A stretch of 34,386 bases of DNA, taken from contig CALXSS010000019.1 of assembly GCA_944391225.1 (NCBI GenBank), positions 1-34,386 of the forward strand. The letters run 5' to 3'. The notes beneath the pieces were generated by a model. The model was not told the DNA's origin, searched no databases, and saw only the letters and a list, made by a program, of their open reading frames with translations. A program made the translations under genes and the position numbers. Below are positions 1-8,336 of the stretch, piece after piece. The stretch comes from an uncultured Clostridia bacterium (GTDB lineage: Bacteria > Bacillota > Clostridia > UBA1381). Positions within the stretch are counted from its first letter, which is position 1; every line of letters starts with the position of its first letter.

Positions 1-5
1 ATAAC

Positions 6-53
6 AGGGAGAAAACCGCGTAGCTATGCGATTTGCTCCCTATTATTATTTTT
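6..53 (+). terminator. Intrinsic terminator of a gene left of the window
   Basis: AGGGAG (6-11) pairs with CTCCCT (36-41). The stem continues inward with AAA/TTT and CGCGT/ATGCG around a small AGCT loop, and is followed by a T-rich stretch (42-53). The T-run lies on the + side, so it most likely ends a + strand gene that lies outside the window. Confidence 0.6.
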
Positions 54-114
54 TAACTGTCGAAAACGGGATTATACCATACCGCGCAAGAATATTCAAT
101 ACCTAAATTGAGCA

Positions 115-153
115 AATTAAAAGAACGCGGCAAGTCCTATGCCCGCCGCGTTC
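115..153 (-). terminator. Intrinsic terminator of the GH115 gene
   Basis: GAACGCGGC (123-131) and GCCGCGTTC (145-153) form a perfect 9-bp stem with a 13-nt loop. Read on the - strand it is followed by TTTTAATT (122-115). It lies directly after the stop codon of the GH115 gene. Confidence 0.75.
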
Positions 154-160
154 CTCATTA

Positions 161-3100
161 TTATTCCGCTGTAAGTATTGTTATATTATCTATGCTGACA
201 GCGCCGTTCGTTTTTGCCGCTCTCATATATATTGAGCCTATATCCTCCGGCGCGCCAGCCTCTGAGCTGTAAAATGGCGTGCTTATCTCCCGGCTCTCGC
301 CCGCCTCGTTCTCTATGACTGCCGTAACTGTTCCTGAGGCAAAATCAACAACAGCCTCAATATGCAGCCATGTATTTGCAAAAGTTCCCGGAAGATTCTC
401 GCCGTTAAACAGCAGCTCCGCTCCGGCGTTATACTCAAATACAAGTATATGTCCAGCCTTTCTGCCTGTGTTCTTGTTTATTACTCCCCAGTCTACATTA
501 TTTGAGTCAAACGACGGCGAGCTTCCGCTTATTGCAAGCTGACTGTTTCCGGCTGTGCCTGTCGGCGAGAACTTCACATCAGCGCTTATTGTATAAGCTT
601 TTCCGCTGCCCTCTATTGGCGCGATATTTGTATACGCCCCTATAGTTCCGCCGTTTGAGCTGAATTTCAGATACCTGTTATCACCCTCGCTTACCGCTGA
701 CGGATACGTCTTTGTCGGCGAAGTCCATTCAGACTCGTTCACCGTATACGCTCCGAAATCCTCATAATACAGATAACTGCCCTTAAGCTCAAACACAAGC
801 GTTACTGTATTTGTTCCGGCTGCAAGCTGCACAGGTGATACTTCCTCCTTTGCGGTGACACAGCTGTACACACTGACCGTTCCGTCCACAGATGTTTTTA
901 TATCCTCAAAATACTCGTCGCCTATCTCATGACTGTATCCGGCATAAAGACCTGTTATCACCGTTTCATCTTTCAGCTGTACTTGATCCGTATCCTCATA
1001 TCGTATAACAAGCTCCGCATCCTCAAGCCCGTCAAGCGGAGTCATTGAGAGAGTTACAGTCTTAGAATCTATCCACGGAGCAACCTCAAAAGCTCCCTCA
1101 TACTGCACATATCCGTCAGCCTCTGCTGTCACTCTGTAGCTGCCCTCACAGAGCATATACGTTCCGTCAGCCTCCGCAGCCAGCTCTGTTCCGTAGACAC
1201 CGTCATAAACGTGTATATCAGCGACCTCAACAGCTTCCATGCTTTCTGAGTTTACGGGCTCAACACTCATCGCATACTGTGCCCCACTCACACGCGATAT
1301 TTTTATATTGTCAACCAGACATGCTCTATCGGAGTATCCATGGCTGCATGAGAAATCAAGCCTGCTTATGTCGCCTGATATTCCCTGTGACATTCTTCCG
1401 CTGTAGGTAACACTACCACCGCCAGACGTTGAAACAGTCACATATACTCTCTGCGATTCAAAATCAAACTCGTTCTTAATATGAGTCGGCTTATTTCCTG
1501 TATAGCTGTTATTCGATTTCGACATAGCCGAATTTAACGCATCATAATCATCTATTATATTCTCTCCGCCTGCCGTTATGGTTGAATTGCCCGAGATATA
1601 CGCGCACATATGTCCCGCCGCAAGCGCACTGCCGTCACTTCCGGATATGGTATAATCAAAATACTTCTTATCCTGCTTGCCGAATGTGACATCAAATTCC
1701 ACTGTAAGCTTCTGTCCCTGTGTCGCTGCCGCCGGCTCGCTTAGCTCTGCCGCTGCCGCGCCCGTCGATGACCAGAGCAGCATTCCGCCGGCTGTCAGAG
1801 CATCCTCTGATACATCGATCGCATTTCCATACTCGCCCTCAGTTCCGCTGTCAAGATTCCAGCTCTCTATATCCTCGCTGTAATTCTCACGGTCAGGAGA
1901 TATGTTTATCTGCGTGTTTATCTGCTCGTTTATCGTATCACCGCCAACTCCGATCCTTACAGAATACATTCCTGTTTCCGCTCCGAACGGTATTTCCTTG
2001 AATGAATACGGCGTGAGCGTTTCATACCTCACATAACGCACAGATTCGGGATCCATGCTATCGCTTATTTCTTCATCTGCAATCACTATAATGCCTTTTT
2101 TGCCCGAATAATCGGTAAGATCCACCTTTACAGATACCGTTCCTCCGTCAGTCTTTATGCTGCCTCTTTCATATATCGGAGCTATCGGCTGCATGCTCTG
2201 AGCACGGTCAGCTACTATAACGGCATACGGCTTCGACGTATCCGTTGAAATGCTTATGCTTACAGCCTCGTTCACTCCTACCGATGAAAGATCTGCCTCC
2301 GCTGTGTCTGCCTGATAAAGACTGCCGTCATCATTATATGAAACCGTTATAACATATGCGGAGTCTATATCTGAAAGCTTCACAAGCGTAACGCTGTCAG
2401 ACGAGCACTCTGACACGACTGCCGACGGCTCAAACAGCTTTGAAACCGTTCCCGTTCCCGCTGAGGGCTGCTCCGCCTCCGGCATTACGGGAGCTGAGCA
2501 GTTATATGTGCTATTATACGATTCCGGCGCACCGAAATATGAATCCTCATGCCCGTCTTTGCTTATCACTATCTTATCAATAACTATTCCAGGATCAGCG
2601 TTATACAGCCGTATAGTGTGGAGTCCCGGCGAATCTACCGTAATGCTGCCCTGTATGCGCTCGGAATTTGCGAGCACTCCCTTGCCCCATGCGTCTGTTC
2701 CCGCTGAGTTGTTATAATACTTATTGTTGCCCTTATACAGCTGCGGCGCGCTTTCGTCTATGCCTATGGCAAACCGCATTGTTCCAAGCTCGTTGAGCGT
2801 CGGCATTCTGTACGCGTCTACTACGTATTCGCCGCTTTCCTCAAAATATACGTCATATTCAAGATAAGCTGACGCGCCCTTTCCCGGAGACGACACGCTC
2901 TCTGAAAGATCAGGATATATCTTTACGCTGTCACCGCTTCTCCCGAGATCCTTTTCTATCCTCCATTCATATTCACCGTTCGCGACACTTGCCGAATAAT
3001 GCTCTGCTTCAATCGATACTACACCATTTGTTTCAGCATAAGTCTTTTCATCAAGCTCCACTGTCGGATTTGAAAGCTTTGCCCTGATTGTCTTTGTAGC

Positions 3101-5752
3101 TACAGGGGTATTTCCAAGCAGCTGTGTTATTGTTATCTCCGCCTCAGAACTGCCCTCCGGCGCGCGCTCCCAATCAACTCCTGCATACAGTCTGTAATCA
3201 TCTGTTACAGTACCGGATTCGCTGTTGAATATAATATAATCCTTATCAGATTCTATTCTCCAATCAAATGAGCCATAGCCGCGGTTGAATATGTCGATAT
3301 ATTTATACTCCGTATCAAACCTTGAAAAGCTCATGCTTTCATCATCACCCTGAACGTCTACGCCCATTTCTGTGTAATCAAGAGCTGATACAGTAGACGC
3401 TGATGTTCTTATAGCCACATTGCCGCCTGTGCTTTGCAGCTTTGCCGGTGTAAGGTTCATTATCTTATTCCATTTTCCGTCCAGCATGGCATTATATTGA
3501 GCTGTGTCAGCTTCAATCTGCGCAGCTGCCGCCTCTGCCTCCGCCGCGTATTTGTTCTGTGCCGCTCCGCGCCCCTGTTCGGCATACATATCAGCCCTAT
3601 CGGACTGAATATAAGATACCGCTATATTTTTTGTGCTGCGCAGCGGGTACAGCTGCATTTCAAAAAATGTACATTTCTTAGCTTCCTCAAGCTCCAAATA
3701 CAGCCGCTCCGATCTTTCTGTAAGCGCGCTGAGCTCATCTATATATTTTGCTGCCTCGTCTCCGTTTGCCGTAAGCGACAGCACGTCCTTACTCTCAAAC
3801 TCCGGACGGCGCGAGTTTGCAAGACGGTAAAACTCCGCCTGAATATCAGCATACTCCGCAGCCTGATCATCATTGAGATTCATGTCACGCTTAGCGTTAT
3901 CCGCGAGGACCTCTCTTATATCAGCATCCCGCATTTCGTCCACATTTCTCGCAAGCCTTGTAAAATACTCTATCTGCGTTTCTGCCGGCTTAAGATCGCC
4001 CACGTTAAGCACCCATATCCTGTCCGCACCCGTATCATATGCCTTTACAAGCTCCTCGCGCATAAGCCCCGGCTGTGTGGTGCACAGCCACAGATAGCTT
4101 GTAGGTCTGCCGTAATATGACACGTGATAATATATTCCCGTTCCGCCTGAGCGCTCACGCTCCTCAGCTGTAGCTGTCTGGCGTATGTATCCGTAATTGT
4201 CATCGGTCCACATCAGCGTTACCTCGTCAGGCACCTCAAGCCCCGCATTGTATATTGTCTGTATCTCCTTATACGGTATGAATACCTGCGGTATATCCTC
4301 AATATCTCCACCTATCTCCTCGGCAAGGATCTTTCTCTGCTCTGTCATTATCTCGCTGAGCAGCGCCTTTTTTTCTTCTGTTGTAGAGGCTGCCGACGGA
4401 CTCCATGCTCCATCGTGCACTCCGCGCATACCTATTGTATACGTATTTTCATATGCTCCATTCTCGTGCACTCTCTCTCGCCAGTAGTCAAGCAGCATTT
4501 CCTTGTTGGCAACGCCGCCCTCGTCTGTAAAATCATATGCCTCCTCGCTGTTGCTGCCCTTTATCTTCCTGTCCGGATGCTCCGCTGTCCATTCCTTATA
4601 GAATGCGTCCCACTCGCCAACATTATTTCTCAAAAGCATCTCGCAATGACTCGAACCCATTACTATGCCGTATATATCGGCATTCTTGGCGTTGTTTTCA
4701 GTCATATTGAACGCTGTTGAATACTCGTGCATTGCCGGCCACAGATAGTTTGCCTTGAGCCTTAAAAGCAGCTCGAATATCCTATTATACGTTTCATTGT
4801 TCATATTTCCGCTGCCCTGCGACTGCGACCACTGATTCAGATTGTATTCATCATTTAAGAATATCCCTCTGTATTTTACAGACGGCTCGCCCTCTGTATA
4901 TCCTCCGTCAGGCAGATCAATATACAGCTTGTCCGCGTGCACCGGCTCGGCATCTGCCCACCAGTACCACGGGGATACGCCTATCTTTTCCGAAAGATCA
5001 TATATACCGTATATCGTTCCCCGCTTGTCTGATCCGGCGATTATGATCTTGCCGTCCGCCTCCTGTATCGTAAAGCTCTCCCACTTTCCATCTATTGCCG
5101 ACACATCTATCTTACCTGCCGCTGCAAGAGCGTCTATTTCCGCGCTTTTGCCTATGGTCCCTATTATTATATCAGCATCTGTTTCGCCTGTATATGCTTC
5201 CGTTACAGGCGTCATAGCCGCCGCTCCGTCCTGCTCTGACCATAAAAACGCCTTATATGATGCGCCGGAAACCGGCTTGAAGCTCAGATACTCTGTTCCT
5301 GCCTGAGCGGCTTCATCAGTCGCCGAAAGACCTGCAAGAACGCCGTTCTCATCATACGCTGCCGCATAGCCGCGGGCTGTACCCTCTATTAGCGAGCTGC
5401 CTCCTATCTCCATTATACCCTTTTCATAATCCACATGGCTTATATATGCGCTCTCACCCTCTATATGCGCATCTACCGCCGCCGTGTCCGCACCCGAAAC
5501 TATCGCATCAAGCCCGGTAACAGCCTTCAGATCCTCCGCGAGATCGCCTGCCGCGCGTATAACTCCCTCATAGTCAGCGCTGTCTACGCTTATTACCGGA
5601 GCGTGGCCGTTTCCGGCAAGCAATATGCCGCTCTTATCGTTTATGTACCCTGATAAGGTATTGTTTACCTCTGCGCCCTCTGCCGACACAGCGCATGGCA
5701 GCATTGACACCGCTAACGCTGCTGTCACTGCCGCGATCGTTATTTTATACAT
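161..5752 (-). CDS. Secreted GH115 alpha-glucuronidase, large multidomain
   Basis: GH115 enzymes remove (4-O-methyl-)glucuronic acid side chains from xylan. This 1863-residue protein starts with a Sec signal peptide (about 1-24, cleavage near AVSA/EG). GH115-like motifs include SDKRGTIYGIYDLSEKIGVS (241-260), WYWWADAEP, YRGIFLNDE (294-302), GSSHCEM (366-372), TDDNYGYI (516-523) and YYHVSYYGRPTSYLWL (541-556). A GH115 C-terminal-type beta domain runs to about residue 1075. Two features are odd. Residues about 97-190 look like an inserted beta module (ending KAFLWSEQDGAAAMTP) inside the N-terminal domain. About 780 extra C-terminal residues hold two jelly-roll or LamG-like segments (about 1290-1480 and 1650-1863) and a carboxypeptidase-regulatory-like fold between them. 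On the message, the leader before the start contains two GC hairpins (5788-5810 and 5766-5779). Divergent from the AraC regulator, which is its likely controller. The family call is confident; substrate and C-terminal domain roles are inference. Confidence 0.88.
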   Translation of the reverse strand: MYKITIAAVTAALAVSMLPCAVSAEGAEVNNTLSGYINDKSGILLAGNGHAPVISVDSADYEGVIRAAGDLAEDLKAVTGLDAIVSGADTAAVDAHIEGESAYISHVDYEKGIMEIGGSSLIEGTARGYAAAYDENGVLAGLSATDEAAQAGTEYLSFKPVSGASYKAFLWSEQDGAAAMTPVTEAYTGETDADIIIGTIGKSAEIDALAAAGKIDVSAIDGKWESFTIQEADGKIIIAGSDKRGTIYGIYDLSEKIGVSPWYWWADAEPVHADKLYIDLPDGGYTEGEPSVKYRGIFLNDEYNLNQWSQSQGSGNMNNETYNRIFELLLRLKANYLWPAMHEYSTAFNMTENNAKNADIYGIVMGSSHCEMLLRNNVGEWDAFYKEWTAEHPDRKIKGSNSEEAYDFTDEGGVANKEMLLDYWRERVHENGAYENTYTIGMRGVHDGAWSPSAASTTEEKKALLSEIMTEQRKILAEEIGGDIEDIPQVFIPYKEIQTIYNAGLEVPDEVTLMWTDDNYGYIRQTATAEERERSGGTGIYYHVSYYGRPTSYLWLCTTQPGLMREELVKAYDTGADRIWVLNVGDLKPAETQIEYFTRLARNVDEMRDADIREVLADNAKRDMNLNDDQAAEYADIQAEFYRLANSRRPEFESKDVLSLTANGDEAAKYIDELSALTERSERLYLELEEAKKCTFFEMQLYPLRSTKNIAVSYIQSDRADMYAEQGRGAAQNKYAAEAEAAAAQIEADTAQYNAMLDGKWNKIMNLTPAKLQSTGGNVAIRTSASTVSALDYTEMGVDVQGDDESMSFSRFDTEYKYIDIFNRGYGSFDWRIESDKDYIIFNSESGTVTDDYRLYAGVDWERAPEGSSEAEITITQLLGNTPVATKTIRAKLSNPTVELDEKTYAETNGVVSIEAEHYSASVANGEYEWRIEKDLGRSGDSVKIYPDLSESVSSPGKGASAYLEYDVYFEESGEYVVDAYRMPTLNELGTMRFAIGIDESAPQLYKGNNKYYNNSAGTDAWGKGVLANSERIQGSITVDSPGLHTIRLYNADPGIVIDKIVISKDGHEDSYFGAPESYNSTYNCSAPVMPEAEQPSAGTGTVSKLFEPSAVVSECSSDSVTLVKLSDIDSAYVITVSYNDDGSLYQADTAEADLSSVGVNEAVSISISTDTSKPYAVIVADRAQSMQPIAPIYERGSIKTDGGTVSVKVDLTDYSGKKGIIVIADEEISDSMDPESVRYVRYETLTPYSFKEIPFGAETGMYSVRIGVGGDTINEQINTQINISPDRENYSEDIESWNLDSGTEGEYGNAIDVSEDALTAGGMLLWSSTGAAAAELSEPAAATQGQKLTVEFDVTFGKQDKKYFDYTISGSDGSALAAGHMCAYISGNSTITAGGENIIDDYDALNSAMSKSNNSYTGNKPTHIKNEFDFESQRVYVTVSTSGGGSVTYSGRMSQGISGDISRLDFSCSHGYSDRACLVDNIKISRVSGAQYAMSVEPVNSESMEAVEVADIHVYDGVYGTELAAEADGTYMLCEGSYRVTAEADGYVQYEGAFEVAPWIDSKTVTLSMTPLDGLEDAELVIRYEDTDQVQLKDETVITGLYAGYSHEIGDEYFEDIKTSVDGTVSVYSCVTAKEEVSPVQLAAGTNTVTLVFELKGSYLYYEDFGAYTVNESEWTSPTKTYPSAVSEGDNRYLKFSSNGGTIGAYTNIAPIEGSGKAYTISADVKFSPTGTAGNSQLAISGSSPSFDSNNVDWGVINKNTGRKAGHILVFEYNAGAELLFNGENLPGTFANTWLHIEAVVDFASGTVTAVIENEAGESREISTPFYSSEAGAPEDIGSIYMRAAKTNGAVSIDNITILTAE

Positions 5753-5871
5753 CTGCTCCCTCCCTGCCGCATTTGCGGCTGCACTTTGAGACGCACCTTT
5801 GCGCGGTCTCTCTGGTTTTATTAATTACATCTTTATATTAACAGAATTATTTTATATTTTCTATCACTATA

Positions 5872-5900
5872 TTGCAATTTTCAGTGATTTATTGTATTAT
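5872..5900 (+). promoter_or_regulatory. Promoter of the AraC-type regulator
   Basis: TTGCAA (5872-5877), 17 nt, TATTAT (5895-5900), in the 183-bp gap between the divergent GH115 and AraC genes. The gap is AT-rich. I could not pick a clear promoter for GH115 in it. Confidence 0.55.
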
Positions 5901-5935
5901 ATTTATATAACGCTTTCAGAAAGGGGGCTTTTTAT

Positions 5936-6730
5936 ATGGCATCAGAATATTCAATGATCAATGACAGATTCACCTGTGAATACAGCACAAGAAAAGCGGG
6001 CTGGTCTATGTATAATCTGCACTACCACAAATCCTATGAGGTATTTATTATGACCTCCGGTTCTACCTCCATTCTTTCCTCCGAACGAATAATTGAGGCT
6101 AAACGCGGAGATGTAATGCTGTTTCCCAAAAACTCCCTGCACAAGAACATGGGCGGAACTACTCACAGCCGCTATGTTGTGAATTTTTCAGATGAGTTCC
6201 TCAACTCCCATTTTGTTTCTGCCTCCGCGCTGCTCAGGTGCTTTGAGTATCCAAAGCTTACGCTTACAGACTCAGCTCTCGATCTCGCCTGCGGTATTAT
6301 GGACGCTATGCTCAGGCTCAAGAATGAATACGCCTATCTCGCCGCGCTGCTCGCACTGCTGAATGATCCCGAGCAGCTTGTATCGGAACAGCCTCGCTGT
6401 AAAAACGAAAGCCTTGACCCAGTGCTTGAATATATAAACCGAAATTACAAAGACATCTCCTGTCTTGACGAGATAGCAGCGGCAGTACATACCTCAAAAT
6501 CATATCTATGTCAGCTGTTTTCCAAAAATATCGGTATCACCGTTACAGATTATCTAAACAGCGTGCGCATAAAAAACGCGTGCAGACTTCTTTCGGAAAA
6601 ACATTATAATATAACTGAAACAGCTCTGCTTTGCGGCTACAGCTCGCCGGCTTATTTCTGCCGCGTGTTCAAGCGAATAGTGCATATGACTCCGAACGAA
6701 TACAGACGCTACGCCGCGCCCGGACGATAA
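5936..6730 (+). CDS. AraC-family transcriptional regulator
   Basis: This 264-residue protein has the usual two-part AraC layout. Residues about 1-110 form a cupin-like sensor (YHKSYEVFIMTSG, then a GDVMLFPKNSLHKN motif). Residues about 165-262 form the two-helix-turn-helix DNA-binding domain (ISCLDEIAAAVHTSKSYLCQLF, then ITETALLCGYSSPAYFCRVFKR and TPNEYRR at the end). The start at 5936 is preceded by an AAAGGGGG ribosome binding site. Regulators of this type next to a polysaccharide-degrading gene normally activate it in response to a sugar, so the divergent GH115 gene is the obvious target; the downstream propeller gene is another candidate. The ligand cannot be read from sequence. Confidence 0.9.
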   Translation: MASEYSMINDRFTCEYSTRKAGWSMYNLHYHKSYEVFIMTSGSTSILSSERIIEAKRGDVMLFPKNSLHKNMGGTTHSRYVVNFSDEFLNSHFVSASALLRCFEYPKLTLTDSALDLACGIMDAMLRLKNEYAYLAALLALLNDPEQLVSEQPRCKNESLDPVLEYINRNYKDISCLDEIAAAVHTSKSYLCQLFSKNIGITVTDYLNSVRIKNACRLLSEKHYNITETALLCGYSSPAYFCRVFKRIVHMTPNEYRRYAAPGR

Positions 6731-6750
6731 ATAACTCGTATGCAAGTGCG

Positions 6751-6788
6751 TCACAGCTATTGCATATATGTTGGAGCTGTGATATAAT
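6751..6788 (+). promoter_or_regulatory. Promoter with inverted repeat, upstream of the insertion
   Basis: TTGCAT (6760-6765), 17 nt, TATAAT (6783-6788) forms a good promoter 20 bp after the araC stop codon. An 8-bp inverted repeat TCACAGCT (6751-6758) / AGCTGTGA (6775-6782) brackets the -35 box and abuts the -10, so it could be an operator. The same inverted repeat followed by a T-rich run could instead be the terminator of the AraC gene. The promoter faces the propeller gene but is separated from it by the 406-bp repeat element. Confidence 0.45.
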
Positions 6789-6908
6789 TTATTTTATAAG
6801 CAATTGTAAAACTACGTTTCACAATTGATCTGGCTAAAGTAGGTTAAAAAAGTTCCATCCGATTACATAAAATACGTATGTTGAAACTTTTTTAACCCAA
6901 ATTTCTGA

Positions 6909-7140
6909 CGCACATTCAGCAATTTTGCTAACGCAAAATTCAGCCTGCGGCTGACCGCGCCATCTTGCGCGGTGCATATCGTTCAGAAATTTATTAAATT
7001 CGAGGGTACACTCAGTAAATTTTGCTGCCGCAAAATCAAGACCTTCGGCCTTGCCCGCCTTTCTTGGCGGGTACACTCAGTAATTTTGCCGCTGCAAAAT
7101 CAAGACCTTCGGCCTTGCCCGCCTTTCTTGGCGGGTACAC
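6909..7140. repeat. Triple-hairpin repeat, two tandem units plus a diverged copy
   Basis: Units start at 7004 (65 bp) and 7069 (64 bp) and are nearly identical; GGGTACAC at 7133 begins a third. Each unit holds three hairpins: ATTTTGC/GCAAAAT, CAAGaCC/GGcCTTG around TTC, and CCCGCC/GGCGGG around TTTCTT. A diverged copy at 6909-6972 keeps the same three-hairpin plan with different sequences in the second and third stems (CAGCC/GGCTG and CCGCGC/GCGCGG), paired in both cases. Seen directly in the sequence; function unknown. Confidence 0.75.
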
Positions 7141-7181
7141 CCTCGAGCACCCATCAAATAGGCAGCAATTGCAAAACTCTT

Positions 7182-7209
7182 TTGGAGTTTTACAATTGCC
7201 TAATATAAT
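7182..7209 (+). promoter_or_regulatory. Possible hybrid promoter at the element's right edge
   Basis: TATAAT at 7204-7209 lies in the right copy of the direct repeat. TTGGAG (7182-7187), 16 nt upstream in the terminal hairpin of the element, could act as a -35 box. A tiny open frame ATG-CCC-GAA-TAA with its own AAAGAGGG site follows at about 7230, before the real gene. Confidence 0.35.
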
Positions 7210-7261
7210 TTATTTTAAAGAGGGAACTATGCCCGAATAATTTTATCAGGAGAGAATTGCA

Positions 7262-8326
7262 ATGAAAATTTACGCAATTTCAGACGGGGACTATTCTACC
7301 CTTACCGGCATGAACGGCGGTATGCTTGAAAGCCCTGACGGCAAAAGAATAGTATACGCACGAAAAAATGATCTCAGCGTTCCGGAGGGGATGGAAATAT
7401 GGGTCTGTGACCACGACCTTTCAAATCACAGACACGTTTTCACAGTCTCCTGCATGAACCACAACGGTCCGTCAGCAACATTCCTTAATAACAGCGATAT
7501 TGTGTTCCGCGACGCCTCGCGCGGTCTTAACTCGTTCGTTATACTCAATGTTGATACGCTTGAAGTAAAGCACAGGATATTTGCAAAAGAAAGCCACAGA
7601 GAGGAAAACGGGATATATCCGTTCTCTGTATCAAAGGAGTTCTTGGGCGCGAATCCTGATCATCCGGAGATCTCGCGCTGCGGCATATACCTTATGGAGC
7701 TGGCTACAGGAAATATCAGCCTTGCGGTCACTGAGGAGGAAATAGTGGAGCTTGTGCGCGAAAACGGCTTTACGCCTACTGAATTTACAGGAGCTGTGAG
7801 CCACGTTCAGCTCAATCCTGCGGCAGACGCCGTCATGGCGCGCATAAGCGTTAAGGAATGCCCGACCTTCGGCGCGCTCGGCTGTGTTGACCTCAGAACA
7901 AGAAAAATGCACCTAATACCCGACAAGCCTGTACATCAGCTCTGGTATGATAACGATACTTATATGGCAACGCGCCAGTTCAAGATAGACGACAGAATCG
8001 ACATGGCTACAAGCTATATAGCAAGATTCTCAAAGGACGGCGAAGAACTTGAGGTTCTCGGCGGCATAGGCAACCATATCGACGGCAGTCCCGACAGAAG
8101 TCTGTTTACAGGTGACCGCTGCTATCCCGGCTATTCGCCTGATATATACATATACGAAAAGGGCAGCAAAAAGCCCTGTGAAATGATAGAAATGGCTGAT
8201 CTGCAGGACATGATCTGGAAAAAGCAGGTTCACCCGAACCCGTCGTTCTCGCTTGACGGAAAACGACTGTATTTTAACCGTCCTGTTTCAGATACAAAAA
8301 CAGTAGCCTCGTTCATAGAACTCTAA
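7262..8326 (+). CDS. Beta-propeller protein, possible oligogalacturonate-lyase relative
   Basis: The 354-residue protein has no signal peptide, so it is cytoplasmic. It shows repeated beta-propeller motifs of the 'SPDGKRIVYARK' type near residue 25 and 'NPSFSLDGKRLYFNRP' near residue 335. The C-terminal HPNPSF stretch resembles the HPHPSFTPDNRQVLF stretch that I recall from family PL22 oligogalacturonate lyases, and H and W residues occur at plausible positions (VHQLWYDND, GGIGNHIDGSPD). PL22 enzymes split unsaturated digalacturonate inside the cell, which would suit a pectin degrader. Length is slightly below the usual 385-390. The start is preceded by an AGGAGAG site. It could equally be a non-catalytic WD40-like protein; I am sure only of the propeller-like pattern. 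Confidence 0.5.
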   Translation: MKIYAISDGDYSTLTGMNGGMLESPDGKRIVYARKNDLSVPEGMEIWVCDHDLSNHRHVFTVSCMNHNGPSATFLNNSDIVFRDASRGLNSFVILNVDTLEVKHRIFAKESHREENGIYPFSVSKEFLGANPDHPEISRCGIYLMELATGNISLAVTEEEIVELVRENGFTPTEFTGAVSHVQLNPAADAVMARISVKECPTFGALGCVDLRTRKMHLIPDKPVHQLWYDNDTYMATRQFKIDDRIDMATSYIARFSKDGEELEVLGGIGNHIDGSPDRSLFTGDRCYPGYSPDIYIYEKGSKKPCEMIEMADLQDMIWKKQVHPNPSFSLDGKRLYFNRPVSDTKTVASFIEL

Positions 8327-8336
8327 ACAAAATTTC

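Larger units (their letters stand above)
6782..7217. mobile_element. MITE-like element with TIRs and flanking direct repeats
   Basis: A 15-bp perfect direct repeat ATATAATTTATTTTA flanks the block (6782-6796 and 7203-7217). Exactly inside it lie 16-bp terminal inverted repeats: TAAGCAATTGTAAAAC (6797-6812) and GTTTTACAATTGCCTA (7187-7202), with one mismatch. The 406-bp interior has no convincing gene. It contains a 13-bp inverted repeat (6842-6854/6885-6897), a 10-bp one (AAATTTCTGA 6899-6908 / TCAGAAATTT 6983-6992), and three copies of a triple-hairpin unit. Each end is itself a hairpin (6801-6827 and 7165-7199). The layout is that of a non-autonomous transposed element; the transposase would be elsewhere. 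Confidence 0.65.

Noticed and set aside
3434..4120. 228-codon open frame on the + strand inside the GH115 gene
   Set aside because: It is rich in Cys, Arg and Leu with no domain or ribosome binding site, and it is fully opposite a well-supported gene.
5906..5919. CcpA cre-like site (reverse TGAAAGCGTTATAT) near the AraC gene start
   Set aside because: The last two conserved positions (CA) are wrong, and one such partial match is expected by chance.
7004..7140. Tandem repeats as a CRISPR array
   Set aside because: The units adjoin without unique spacers, are 64-65 bp long, and there are no cas genes.
6972..7240. Short open frames through the repeat block
   Set aside because: They read repeated hairpin DNA (repeated FGLARLSW/LRPCPPFLAG peptides) and no frame continues into a real gene.
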